NCBI GenBank assembly: GCA_034231615.1
Contig: CM067298.1
Location: 6,871,640-6,935,639, forward strand
DNA from: Meghimatium bilineatum
Lineage: Eukaryota > Mollusca > Gastropoda > Stylommatophora > Philomycidae
Direction: 5' to 3'
Length of the DNA: 64,000 bases
How positions within the stretch are numbered: position 1 is the first letter of the stretch; each line of letters begins with the position of its first letter. The position numbers and the translations under genes were made by a program. Below, one piece after another: positions 18,913-30,687 of the stretch. The notes below the pieces were generated by a model. That model did not search any database. It was given only the letters and a program-made list of their open reading frames with translations, and was not told where the DNA came from.

Positions 18913-21900
18913 TATTCCCACACTCTACCTGCGGACTGCTCATCATCCCCACACTCTACCTGCAGACGGCTCATCATCCCCACACTCTACCTGCAGACGG
19001 CTCATCATCCCCACACTCTACCTGCAGACGGCTCATCATCCCCACACTCTACCTGCGGACGGCTCATCATCCCCACACTCTACCTGCAGACGGCTCATCA
19101 TCCCCACACTCTACCTGCAGACGGCTCATCATCCCTACACTCTACCTGCAGACGGCTCATCATCCCCACACTCTACCTGCGGACGGCTCATCATCCCCAC
19201 ACTCTACCTGCAGACGGCTCATCATCCCCACACTCTACCTGCAGACGGCTCATCATCCCTACACTCTACCTGCAGACGGCTCATCATCCCCACACTCTAC
19301 CTGCGGACGGCTCATCATCCCCACACTCTACCTGCAGACGGCTCATCATTCCCACACTCTACCTGCAGACGGCTCATCATCCCCACACTCTACCTGCAGA
19401 CGGCTCATCATCCCCACACTCTACCTGCAGACGGCTCATCATCCCCACACTCTACCTGCAGACGGCTCATCATCCCCACACTCTACCTGCAGACGGCTCA
19501 TCATCCCTACACTCTACCTGCAGACGGCTCATCATCCCTACACTCTACCTGCAGACGGCTCATCATCCCCACACTCTACCTGCAGACGGCTCATCATCCC
19601 CACACTCTACCTGCAGACGGTTCATCATCCCCACACTCTACCTGCAGACGGCTCATCATCCCTACACTCTACCTGCAGACGGCTCATCATCCCCACACTC
19701 TACCTGCAGACGGCTCATCATCCCTACACTCTACCTGCAGACGGCTCATCATCCCTACACTCTACCTGCAGACGGCTCATCATCCCCACACTCTACCTGC
19801 AGACGGCTCATCATCCCCACACTCTACCTGCAGACGGCTCATCATCCCCACACTCTACCTGCAGACGGCTCATCATCCCTACACTCTACCTGCAGACGGC
19901 TCATCATCCCCACACTCTACCTGCAGACGGCTCACCATCCCCACACTCTACCTGCAGACGGCTCATCATCCCTACACTCTACCTGCAGACGGCTCATCAT
20001 CCCTACACTCTACCTGCAGACGGCTCATCATCCCCACACTCTACCTGCAGACGGCTCATCATCCCCACACTCTACCTGCAGACGGCTCATCATCCCTACA
20101 CTCTACCTGCAGACGGCTCATCATTCCCACACTCTACCTGCAGACGGCTCATCATCCCCACACTCTACCTGCAGACGGCTCATCATCCCCACACTCTACC
20201 TGCAGACGGCTCATCATCCCCACACTCTACCTGCAGACGGCTCATCATCCCCACACTCTACCTGCAGACGGCTCATCATCCCCACACTCTACCTGCAGAC
20301 GGCTCATCATCCCCACACTCTACCTGCAGACGGCTCATCATCCCCACACTCTACCTGCAGACGGCTCATCATCCCCACACTCTACCTGCAGACGGCTCAT
20401 CATCCCCACACTCTACCTGCAGACGGCTCATCATCCACACACTCTACCTGCAGACGGCACATCATTCACACACTCTACCTGCAGACGGCTCATCATCCCC
20501 ACACTCTACCTGCAGACGGCTCATCATCCCCACTCTACCTGCAGACGGCTCATCATCCCCACACTCTACCTGCAGACGGCTCATCATCCACACACTCTAC
20601 CTGCAGACGGCTCATCATCCCCACACTCTACCTGCAGACGGCTCATCATCCCCACACTCTACCTGCAGACGGCTCATCATCCCCACACTCTACCTGCAGA
20701 CGGCTCATCATCCCCACACTCTACCTGCAGACGGCTCATCATCCCCACACTCTACCTGCAGACGGCTCATCATCCCCACACTCTACCTGCAGACGGCTCA
20801 TCATCCCCACACTCTACCTGCAGACGGCTCATCATCCCCACACTCTACCTGCAGACGGCTCATCATCCCCACACTCTACCTGCAGACGGCTCATCATCCC
20901 TACACTCTACCTGCGGACTGCTCATCATCCCTACACTCTACCTGCAGACGGCTCATCATCCCCACACTATACCTGCAGACGACTCATCATCCCCACACTC
21001 TACCTGCAGACGGCTCATCATCCCCACACTCTACCTGCAGACGGCTCATCATCCCCACACTCTACCTGCAGACGGCTCATCATCCACACACTCTACCTGC
21101 AGACGGCTCATCATCCCCACACTCTACCTGCAGACGGCTCATCATCCACACACTCTACCTGCAGACGGCTCATCATCCCTACACTCTAGCAGGTAGAGCC
21201 TACCTGCATCATCCACACACTCTACCTGCAGACGGCTCATCATCCCTACACTCTACCTGCAGACGGCTCATCATCCCCACACTCTACCTGCAGACGGCTC
21301 ATCATCCCCACACTCTACCTGCAGACGGCTCATCATCCCTACACTCTAGCAGGTAGAGCCTACCTGCATCATCCACACACTCTACCTGCAGACGGCTCAT
21401 CATCCACACACTCTAGCAGGTAGAGCCTACCTGCATCATCCACACACTCTACCTGCAGACGGCTCATCATCCCCACACTCTACCTGCAGACGGCTCATCA
21501 TCCCCACACTCTATCTGCAGACGGCTCATCATCCCCACACTCTACCTGCAGACGGCTCATCATCCCCACACTCTACCTGCAGACGGCTCATCATCCCTAC
21601 ACTCTAGCAGGTAGAGCCTACCTGCATCATCCACACACTCTACCTGCAGACGGCTCATCATCCCCACACTCTACCTGCAGACGGCTCATCATCCCTACAC
21701 TCTAGCAGGTAGAGCCTACCTGCATCATCCACACACTCTACCTGCAGACGGCTCATCATCCCTACACTCTACCTGCAGACGGCTCATCATCCCTACACTC
21801 TACCTGCAGACGGCTCATCATCCCCACACTCTACCTGCGGACTGCTCATCATCCCTACACTCTACCTGCGGACTGCTCATCATCCCTACACTCTACCTGC

Positions 21901-24641
21901 AGACGGCTCATCATCCCCACACTCTAGCAGGTAGAGCCTACCTGCATCATCCCTACACTCTACCTGCGGACTGCTCATCATCCCTATACTCTACCTGCGG
22001 ACTGCTCATCATCCCTACACTCTACCTGCGGACTGCTCATCATCCCTATACCTGCAGACGGCTCATCATCCCTACACTCTACCTGCGGACTGCTCATCAT
22101 CCCTACACTCTACCTGCGGACTGCTCATCATCCCTACACTCTACCTGCGGACTGCTCATCATCCCTACACTCTACCTGCAGACGGCTCATCATCCCTACA
22201 CTCTACCTGCAGACGGCTCATCATCCCTACACTCTACCTGCGGACTGCTCATCATCCCTACACTCTACCTGCGGACTGCTCATCATCCCTACACTCTACC
22301 TGCAGACGGCTCATCATCCCTACACTAAAGCAGGTAGAGCCTACCTGCATCATCCACACACTCTACCTGCAGACGGCTCATCATCCACACACTCTACCTG
22401 CAGACGGCTCATCATCCACACACTCTAGCAGGTAGAGCCTACCTGCATCATCCACACACTCTACCTGCAGACGGCTCATCATCCCCACACTCTACCTGCA
22501 GACGGCTCATCATCCCCACACTCTACCTGCAGACGGCTCATCATCCCCACACTCTACCTGCAGACGGCTCATCATCCCTACACTCTACCTGCAGACGGCT
22601 CATCATCCCCACACTCTACCTGCAGACGGCTCATCATCCCCACACTCTACCTGCAGACGGCTCATCATCCCCACACTCTACCTGCAGACGGCTCATCATC
22701 CCCACACTCTACCTGCAGACGGCTCATCATCCCTACACTCTACCTGCAGACGGCTCATCATCCCCACACTCTACCTGCAGACGGCTCATCATCCCCACAC
22801 TCTACCTGCAGACGGCTCATCATCCCCACACTCTACCTGCAGACGGCTCATCATCCCCACACTCTACCTGCAGACGGCTCATCATCCCCACACTCTACCT
22901 GCAGAAGGCTCATCATCCCCACACTCTACCTGCAGACGGCTCATCATCCCTACACTCTAGCAGGTAGAGCCTACCTGCATCATCCACACACTCTACCTGC
23001 AGACGGCTCATCATCCACACACTCTACCTGCAGACGGCTCATCATCCACACACTCTACCTGCAGACGGCTCATCATTCCCACACTCTACCTGCAGACGGC
23101 TCATCATTCCCACACTCTACCTGCAGACGGCTCATCATCCCTACACTCTACCTGCAGACGGCTCATCATCCACACACTCTACCTGCAGACGGCTCATCAT
23201 CCCTACACTCTACCTGCAGACGGCTCATCATTCCCACACTCTACCTGCAGACGGCTCTTCATCCACACACTCTACCTGCAGACGGCTCATCATCCCTACA
23301 CTCTAGCAGGTAGAGCCTACCTGCATCATCCACACACTCTACCTGCAGACGGCTCATCATCCCTACACTCTAGCAGGTAGAGCCTACCTGCATCATCCAC
23401 ACACTCTACCTGCAGACGGCTCATCATCCACAAACTCTACCTGCGGACTGCTCATCATCCCTACACTCTACCTGCAGACGGCTCATCATCCCTACACTCT
23501 ACCTGCAGACGGCTCATCATTCCTACACTCTACCTGCAGACGGCTCATCATCCCTACACTCTACCTGCAGACGGCTCTTCATCCCTACACTCTACCTGCA
23601 GATGGCTCATCATCCCTACACTCTACCTGCAGACGGCTCATCATCCCTACACTCTACCTGCAGACGGCTCATCATTCCCACACTCTACCTGCAGACGGCT
23701 CATCATCCACACACTCTACCTGCAGACGGCTCATCATCCCTACACTCTACCTGCAGACGGCTCATCATTCCCACACTCTACCTGCAGACGGCTCATCATC
23801 CACACACTCTACCTGCAGACGGCTCATCATCCCTACACTCTAGCAGGTAGAGCCTACCTGCATCATCCACACACTCTACCTGCAGACGGCTCATCATCCC
23901 TACACTCTACCTGCAGACGACTCATCATCCCCACACTCTACCTGCAGACGGCTCATCATCCCTACACTCTACCTGCAGACGGCTCATCATCCCTACACTC
24001 TACCTGCAGACGGCTCATCATCCCTACACTCTACCTGCGGACTGCTCATCATCCCTACACTCTACCTGCAGACGGCTCATCATCCCTACACTCTACCTGC
24101 AGACGGCTCATCATCCCTACACTCTACCTGCGGACTGCTCATCATCCCTACACTCTACCTGCAGACGGCTCATCATCCCCACACTCTACCTGCAGACGGC
24201 TCATCATCCCTACACTCTACCTGCAGACGGCTCATCATCCCTACACTCTACCTGCAGACGGCTCATCATCCCTACACTCTACCTGCAGACGGCTCATCAT
24301 CCCCACACTCTACCTGCAGACGGCTCATCATCCCTACACTCTACCTGCAGACGGCTCATCATCCACACACTCTACCTGCGGACTGCTCATCATCCCTACA
24401 CTCTACCTGCAGACGGCTCATCATCCCCACACTCTACCTGCAGACGGCTCATCATCCCTACACTCTACCTGCAGACGGCTCATCATCCACACACTCTACC
24501 TGCAGACGGCTCATCATCCACACATTCTACCTGCAGACGGCTCATCATCCCCACACTCTACCTGCAGACGGCTCATCATCCCCACACTCTAGCAGGTAGA
24601 GCCTACCTGCATCATCCACACACTCTACCTGCAGACGGCTC
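18913..24641. repeat. Giant 31-bp satellite array (about 5.7 kb, roughly 185 units)
   Basis: The unit contains CACACTCTACCTGCAGACGG, then CTCATCATCC, with a PstI site (CTGCAG) in most copies. Variants: CCCCAC, CCCTAC, CCACAC or TTCCCAC at one position, and GCGGACTGCTC in place of GCAGACGGCTC. A hairpin-bearing variant appears only from about 21185 on. Because 31 is not a multiple of three and the unit is stop-free, three copies make a 31-residue open repeat in every plus frame. That explains overlapping 788- and 833-codon ORFs over 18830-21356. They end where the hairpin variant introduces TAG. Confidence 0.98.
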
Positions 24642-24717
24642 ACATGGTAATGGATATTTATTTTCTGAAATAATGCGTAGGTATGCACAAGCATGGAATA
24701 TATCCACTCCTTTGTGG

Positions 24718-25525
24718 CATAGTAGGATAGCTCAGCTATTTGTGTATCTCTAGTAGGATACATAGTAGGGTAGCTCAGCTATTTGTGTATTTCTAGTATG
24801 ATACATAGTAGTATAGCTCAGCTATTTGTGTATCTCTAGTAGGATACATAGTAGGGTAGCTCAGCTATTTGTGTATCTCTAGTAGGTTACATAGTAGGGT
24901 AGCTCAGCTATTTGTGTATCTCTAGTAGGATACATAGTAGTATAGCTCAGCTATTTGTCTATCTCTAGTAGGATACATAGTAGGATAGCTCAGCTATTTG
25001 TGTATCTCTAGTAGGATACATAGTAGGATAGCTCAGCTATTTGTGTATCTCTAGTAGGAAACATAGTAGGGTAGCTTAGCTATTTGTGTATCTCTAGTAG
25101 GATACATAGTAGGATAGCTCAGCTATTTGTGTATCTCTAGTAGGAAACAGTAGTATAGCTCAGCTATTTGTGTATCTCTAGTAAGATACATAGTAGGATA
25201 GCTCAGCTATTTGTGTGTCTCTAGTAGGATACATAGTAGGATAGCTCAGCTATTTGTGTATCTCTAGTAGGAAACAGTAGTATAGCTCAGCTATTTGTGT
25301 ATCTCTAGTAAGATACATAGTAGGATAGCTCAGCTATTTGTGTATCTCTAGTAGGATACATAGTAGGATAGCTCAGCTATTTGTGTATCTCTAGTAGGAA
25401 ACAGTAGTATAGCTCAGCTATTTGTGTATCTCTAGTAGGATACATAGTAGGATAGCTCAGCTATTTGTGTATCTCTAGTAGGATACATAGTAGGGTAGCT
25501 CAGCTATTGGTGTATCTCTAGGCCA
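24718..25525. repeat. 43-bp tandem array, about 19 copies
   Basis: The unit contains GGATAGCTCAGCTATTTGTG, then TATCTCTAGTAGGATACATA. Copies differ at GGATA/GGGTA/GTATA and by a short deletion (GGAAACAGTAG). It starts 77 bp after the 31-bp array ends. AGCTCAGCT is an imperfect palindrome in every unit. Confidence 0.96.
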
Positions 25526-25581
25526 TCCACGAACTATACGTATAGCTTCATTATGGATCGTCTAGTTCATGGATCGGCAAC

Positions 25582-25690
25582 TTTTTCATGTTACCCCCAA
25601 AATTACTTTTTCATGTTACCCCCAAAATTACATTTTCATGTTACCCCCAAAATTACATTTTCATGTTACCCCCAAAATTAACATTTGTTT
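25582..25690. repeat. 25-bp tandem repeat, 4 copies
   Basis: The unit contains TTTTCATGTTACCCCCAAAA. Nearly identical copies. Confidence 0.93.
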
Positions 25691-26040
25691 GCACCGAAGT
25701 TACCCGTTTAAGTTAAACAGAAAAAAAGATGTCTAATTTCTGTTCGAATATGACATGACTTTCAACATGTCACCCTTCGAAGTAAAAGTGTCGGAAAAAC
25801 AATATATTGCAACAAATAAAATTGTCTAATTTCTGTTTAAATTTGACATCACTTTCAACATGGCATCTTTCGAATTAAAAGTGTCAGAAAAAATAAAATA
25901 TTGTAACAAATAAAATAAAATACTGGCGCTTACATTGAAATAAAATAGTGTATTTACATATTTCTTTCTGTTCGTCTTTACTACCCCAAAATGTTATTTT
26001 TACCCATTTTGGGGCAATGTACTCTAGTTCCCTGACCATT
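25691..26040. repeat. Diverged duplication of about 115 bp
   Basis: Two imperfect copies share GTCTAATTTCTGTT, ACTTTCAACATG and AAAGTGTCGGAAAAA-like blocks. The ends (CTAGTTCATGGATCGGCAAC on the left, CTCTAGTTCCCTGACC on the right) hint at a degraded inverted-repeat transposon, but I could not define a TSD. Confidence 0.5.
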
Positions 26041-26470
26041 GACTTAATAAGAACATTAGAAATGGACAGTCTGGTTCTTTAATTATTAGATAATTCTGAA
26101 TGACGTACAACCGTATAACAATAGTGCTTACGTAAAACACAGGGTCGATTAACTTTATAATCATCACCCAGACTAGAAACGTTGAAATCTTCTTGTATAC
26201 TGTGATTGTTGTTTTTTTCCATACCAATTCCCTATAGTCTGATTGTGCATTAATTGTAAATATGATCGACATTGTGTTTGACGTAAGTACTTTCATTATT
26301 AGGTACACGACCAACACACAAGTTATTTATTATGATGGGATTTATTGTTTTACATTAACGTGTATTGAGGAGTTTATAATTGAACACAAAATGGCGTAGC
26401 ACTAAAAGTTGTGAATAAATTCACATGCCCACTATCACAAAATGCCACTGTAGATAATGAGGTGTATACC
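26041..26470. other. No gene recognised
   Basis: AT-rich, with only short frames. Confidence 0.4.
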
Positions 26471-27470
26471 AGTACTATTGACAGATTGTACGCAAATGTG
26501 TGACAAGAAATGGAATTAGCCTACAGGCTAAGCTGAAGGTTTACAGAGAAATGATACTCCCACAGCTGTTATATGCTGGTGAAACATTGACAGTATGCCT
26601 ATATAGACCACTTGTGAGAAAGCTCACTCACTTTCATACAAGTCGAAGAAATGTCTCAGGAACATTAGATGGCAAGACAAGATTTCAGATACATTGCCCT
26701 TGACAGATCTGTCATAGAAACGACACTATTCTCATGTAGACACAGTATCGTTGATTAGGTCATGTCTATCAAAGATACTTCGATTCGTTACGGGAATAGG
26801 TGGCCATAATGTTAAGGAACAAATCATATATTATTTAACGAAACGAATTTTCGCTAAAGATGTATAAATCACCTCATCCATTGTTCTGCACACAACGCAC
26901 TGGAAGCCCATCCCCTTTCCCTCTGGATGAACCTGGCGATGGGGCTCTCAGTTCATTGCTGCAAATCTATTAATTGCCTGCAAAAATGAGAGACGAATAA
27001 AATTGAGTCTTTTCGTTTTAATCTCCGATTCACGAAAGTTGTATGAAATTACGCATAATATTAAACTTTTGGAATGTGGACTCATTTTGTGGCCATTGAT
27101 TCCCGTAATGAACCGATACTTTTCTATGGTGAATTTCAGAAGGGCATACGCTCTCAAGATGGCCAAAAGAAGCGCTACAATGATTCATTAAAGAAGACCT
27201 CACTAATGTGAAATTAACCAAGATACATGAAAAGACGCTGCATAAAATATAGCTACATGAAACATTTAAAGTTAAAAAAAAGTCGCACAATCTTGTGAAA
27301 AAATGTGAAATGCAGCAACTTAACAACAGAGTTGCTAGAAAGTCACTGGTAGACCAAAAACTATCCACAGTAGTCATTCCCGGCCTCGATGTGCTGCCAG
27401 AAAGACTTATTAGCCATCTGCGAACTCATAGTCAAGGGACACAACTCTAACTGAATTACATAAAGTAGAC
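26471..27470 (+). mobile_element. LINE H, degenerate C-terminal region with internal foreign segment
   Basis: Reading blocks: LKVYREMILPQLLYAGETLT and HFHTSRRNVSGT (26500-26690), then after a break of some 300 bp a FYGEFQKG-RSQDGQKKRYND-like block in another frame (27105-27190), then LDVLPERLISHLRTHSQGTQ (27385-27440), the terminal zinc-finger-like SHLRTH. They follow the order of the intact LINE H at 63222-64000. The middle (about 26800-27050) contains ATATATTATTTAACGAAACG, also found near 54840, so it probably holds another small repeat. Confidence 0.65.
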
Positions 27471-27903
27471 GTAACAAATGATTATCAGCACTTGTGATGG
27501 ACGAACAACAATTAACTAGAACTGCCATTTTGATACAGCAAAACATTTGATTTGATTGTCATATTTAATGTTACATATGTGCTATAAAATATATTGTCAC
27601 GCACTTAAATAAGTATATATTCTACATTAGCCTAATATTTTGACAATTTGTTTAATGTATATTTAATAACTCTGAGTCTGTTGGTCACATTTGTAGGAAT
27701 TACATTTGCGCACGCTTTTATTTAAAAAAATATCCATATTTAACAACACTTTTCACAATTTGCAATAATATTTATTCTGTAATGTTTATACTGTATATAG
27801 TCACGGGTATATAGCGAATTTATGTTATTATATATACGTTTCATTAATTGAAGCATACGAAGTTGTTGTAACGCAATATGACTGTATATCATATATATTA
27901 TAT
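27471..27903. other. AT-rich stretch, nothing recognised
   Basis: No supported gene or repeat. Confidence 0.4.
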
Positions 27904-27918
27904 TAGTATAATATAGTA

Positions 27919-28416
27919 GTGAAAAATATACTGTGTAATATGACCTTGTCATTAGAGGTGAGAAAGAGAGTTCTGCAGTGCTATATAACCCCTATACTAA
28001 CATATTGGTGCGAGTCTTGGACAATAAACAAACTGGAAAGTGGGAGATTGGAGGCAACAGAGATGTGGTTCTACAGAAGAATGCTGAGAATACCATGGAC
28101 TGCCAGACAAACTAATTTAGATGTGTTAAAAGAGTTAAATGCGAAACGGACCTTAATCAAGAATATAAGAAAAAGGCAATCTTCTTTTTTTGGCCACTTC
28201 ATGAGACAGGCAGGTTTAGAAAACATAATCACAACAGGCAAGATTGAAGGCACCAGAGACAGAGGGCGACAACGTGAGAAAATATTAGACAGTTTGACAA
28301 CCTGGCACGGCAAAGAAACAACAACGACTTTGATACATAATACTGTGGATAGAGAGCTGTGGAGAGCCATGACCGCCTACGCCACCCGGCATGGCACCTG
28401 ATGATGATGAATATAG
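27919..28416 (+). mobile_element. LINE B, 5'-truncated young insertion with 15-bp TSD
   Basis: A 160-codon open frame runs to the element's own stop: MTLSLEVRKRVLQCYITPIL, WTINKLESGRLEATEMWFYR, RRMLRIPWTARQTNLDVLKE, SSFFGHFMRQAGLENIITTG, then DRGRQREKILDSLTTWHGKE. This is the post-RT domain through the C-terminus. The 3' end is CACCTGATGATGATGA. TAGTATAATATAGTA at 27904-27918 and 28417-28431 is a perfect TSD. The open frame and perfect TSD suggest recent insertion. Confidence 0.93.
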
Positions 28417-28649
28417 TAGTATAATATAGTATATTATAGTCCTATATATGTAACTATAGGCCTATATCATTTATAACTATAATATGATTATGGACATATT
28501 ATTCTCTATGCAGCTGTATGCAGTCTTTCTTTATTTTCCTTTACGTTTCTGACATTTAATTGCTTGTCTTTTTTATTTTTGAAAAAATAATCAAAATATT
28601 GAAGAAGCGGAAATTATATTGTGTATATGAACTTGGAAATGCTATTAAT

Positions 28650-29020
28650 TTGACTAAGCAGTGGTATATTTTTTATATGACTAAGTAATGGTATATTTTA
28701 TATATGGTTTGAATTGACTAAGTAATGGTATATTTACTATATGGTTGGATTTTACTAAATAATGGTATAGTTTCTATATGGTTGGAATTTACTAAGTAAT
28801 GGTATATTTTCTATATGAATAAGTAATGGTATATTTTTAAATGACTAAGTAATGGTATATTTTCTATATGTTGGAATTGACTAAGTAATGGTATATTTTC
28901 TATATGTTGGAATTGACTAAGGAATGGTATATTTTCTATATGGTTGTATTTTACTAAGTAATGTTTTGTTTTCTATATGGTTGGAATTGACTAAGTAATA
29001 GTATATTTTCTATATTGTTG
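28650..29020. repeat. 37-bp tandem array, about 10 copies
   Basis: The unit contains TTGACTAAGTAATGGTATAT, then TTTCTATATGGTTGGAA. Some copies lack the TTGGAATT part, giving lengths of 25-40 bp. Confidence 0.92.
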
Positions 29021-29265
29021 GATTTGCTGGGATGCATAATTATCAAATGTCATGCGGTGGATTTGGAAAATAAATAATTACTTCTGAGTATTTTAAATCT
29101 CTGTTGCTTATTTATTATCTATTTTTTGTTGTTGGTTATTTATTATCTTGCTTATTTATTGTCTATGTTTTGTTGTTTATTTTTTTTTCGTACACAATAT
29201 TGAAGTATAATATCTGCTCTATGAATCAAATTAACTCAAATGTTAATCACAGCTAATCTGTTAAT

Positions 29266-29332
29266 CATGACACAACGCATTCCATTCTCCAGACGACATC
29301 TTGAAATTTTGAGGGAGTTTGAGAACAAACAG
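29266..29332 (+). repeat. SINE 3' fragment in plus orientation
   Basis: CATGACACAACGCATTCC, then GAGGGAGTTTGAGAACAAAC, aligns with the 3' part of the SINE at 29383-29665 read in reverse. The two lie 50 bp apart in opposite orientation. Confidence 0.65.
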
Positions 29333-29382
29333 ATAATAAATACTCATTTGTTATTGAGAAACATAAAAAATAACGAAAGGTT

Positions 29383-29665
29383 CATCTTCTTCTTCTTCTG
29401 CGTTCGTTCTCAAACTCCTGCAGATTAGCAGGATGTAGTCCGGAGAAAGGAATGCGTTGTGTCATGGTTTACAGCATTGCTGCGAAATCTACGCATTTAG
29501 GCATGACACATCCGACTTCGGCATGACTTTGGGTCACTGACCCTATATGGGATGGGGCAGTCAACTCCATCCCATAACCTCCTTAGTCGCCTCTTACGAC
29601 ATGCATGGAAGGTAAACAGTGTTGCTATTCTTTGCTCCCCTTTCGAGCCCCAGCAACACACGGGT
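29383..29665 (-). mobile_element. SINE with (GAA)n tail and 8-bp TSD
   Basis: 283 bp, about 88% identical by eye to 39337-39609. On the minus strand it starts ACCCGTGTGTTGCTGGGGC, contains GCATGTCGTAAGAGGCGACT and AAGGAGGTTATGGGATGGAG, and ends AACGCAGAAGAAGAAGAAG. GAAAGGTT occurs at 29375-29382 and 29666-29673. It has no ORF. The head is not clearly tRNA-like. The GTCGTAAGAGGCGACT block is the best conserved and is nearly palindromic. Confidence 0.85.
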
Positions 29666-29734
29666 GAAAGGTTAATCTAAAACAAAATACAGACTTTCAT
29701 AAGGGTATTCTCCTCCTGTAAATGTATAAATGTA

Positions 29735-29905
29735 CAGAAGGTTTGAATGAAGATCTGAATGAAGGTCTGAAATACAGATCTGAAATGATGGTCTGAATGA
29801 AGGTCTGAATGAAAGTCTGAAATGAAGGTCTGAAATGAAGGTCTGAATGAAGGTCTGAATGAAGGTCTGAAATGAAGGTCTGAAATGGAGGTCTGAAATG
29901 GTATA
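29735..29905. repeat. 12/13-bp tandem array (GAAGGTCTGAAT)
   Basis: About 13 copies of GAAGGTCTGAAT or GAAGGTCTGAAAT alternate. They give a spurious Phe-Arg-Pro-Ser repeat on the minus strand. Confidence 0.93.
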
Positions 29906-29958
29906 ATATCTTGAAAATTAGAAATTCGTGGGAGGAACTGAACATACACCAACCACCG

Positions 29959-29959
<1 letters not shown>

Positions 29960-29997
<38 letters not shown>

Positions 29998-30095
29998 CGA
30001 GTAGTTTTAGTAGTAGTAGTAATAGTAATAGTAGTAGCAATAGTAGTAGTAGTAATCGTAATAGTAGTAGTAGTAGTAGTAATGGTAGTAGTATA
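29960..30095. repeat. (GA)n then (TAG)n microsatellites
   Basis: GAGAGAGA to about 29992, then TAG/AGT trinucleotides with A and C interruptions. The end of this tract supplies the target site of the adjacent hAT-like MITE. Confidence 0.95.
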
Positions 30096-30341
30096 CAGAA
30101 ATATAGATAAGATAGAAATGTTCAATACCCCTCCCACCCCTCCCCAGCAAATCGGAACATGACTTTTAGTACTAGGAACTTGGTCAGAAAGTGGGTAAAA
30201 AGTCTTTAAAAATTCCGCCGCGATTTCGTTCGTGGAATAATATTTTCCACCAAAAAATAGGATAGAAAACACGAAAAAATACAAATTACCTTTTATTTTA
30301 GGTAAACCCACATCCTCGATGAGAACATTTCTACGGTCCTG
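30096..30341. mobile_element. hAT-like MITE, copy 1 (8-bp TSD)
   Basis: Starts CAGAAATATAGATAAGA and ends TTTCTACGGTCCTG. Inside it shares CGGAACATGACTTTTAGTAC and GGAACTTGGTC with 56163-56431. The flanks are GTAGTATA (30088-30095) and GTAGTAGT (30342-30349), 7 of 8 identical. Non-autonomous. Its right end is the template of the 25-bp array that follows. Confidence 0.8.
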
Positions 30342-30625
30342 GTAGTAGTACATTTCTACGGTCCTGGTAGTAGTACATTTCTACGGTCCTGGTAGTAGTA
30401 CATTTCTACGGTCCTGTAGTAGTACATTTCTAAGGTCCTGGTAGTAGTACATTTCTACGGTCCTGGTAGTAGTACATTTCTACGGTCCTGGTAGTAGTAC
30501 ATTTCTACGGTCCTGGTAGTATTACATTTCTACGGTCCTGGTAGTAGTACATTTCTACGGTCCTGGTAGTAGTACATTTCTACGGTCCTGGTAGTAGTAC
30601 ATTTCTACGGTCCTGGTAGTAGTAC
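30325..30625. repeat. 25-bp minisatellite made of a MITE end plus its TSD
   Basis: Twelve near-identical copies of ACATTTCTACGGTCCTG followed by GTAGTAGT. The first 17 bases are the right terminus of the adjacent MITE and the last 8 are its target-site duplication. One unit has a 1-base deletion and one AAG for ACG. Confidence 0.95.
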
Positions 30626-30687
30626 ATACATTTCCGTCTTTCCAGACGATAGTATTATTGTTGTGCGATAAAAAATATTATCTATGA

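Noticed and set aside
18830-21356. Two overlapping ORFs of 788 and 833 codons with Thr-Leu-Tyr-Leu-Gln-Thr-Ala-His repeats
   Set aside because: They are the same 31-bp satellite read in two frames. The unit has no stop in any frame, and variation between units shows no frame preference.
18913-24641. CRISPR-like regular repeats
   Set aside because: There are no unique spacers. Units are contiguous, and the sequence is eukaryotic.
25540-26045. A complete hAT-type element between CTAGTTCATGGATCGGCAAC and CTCTAGTTCCCTGACC
   Set aside because: The ends are only loosely inverted and I could not find an 8-bp duplication.
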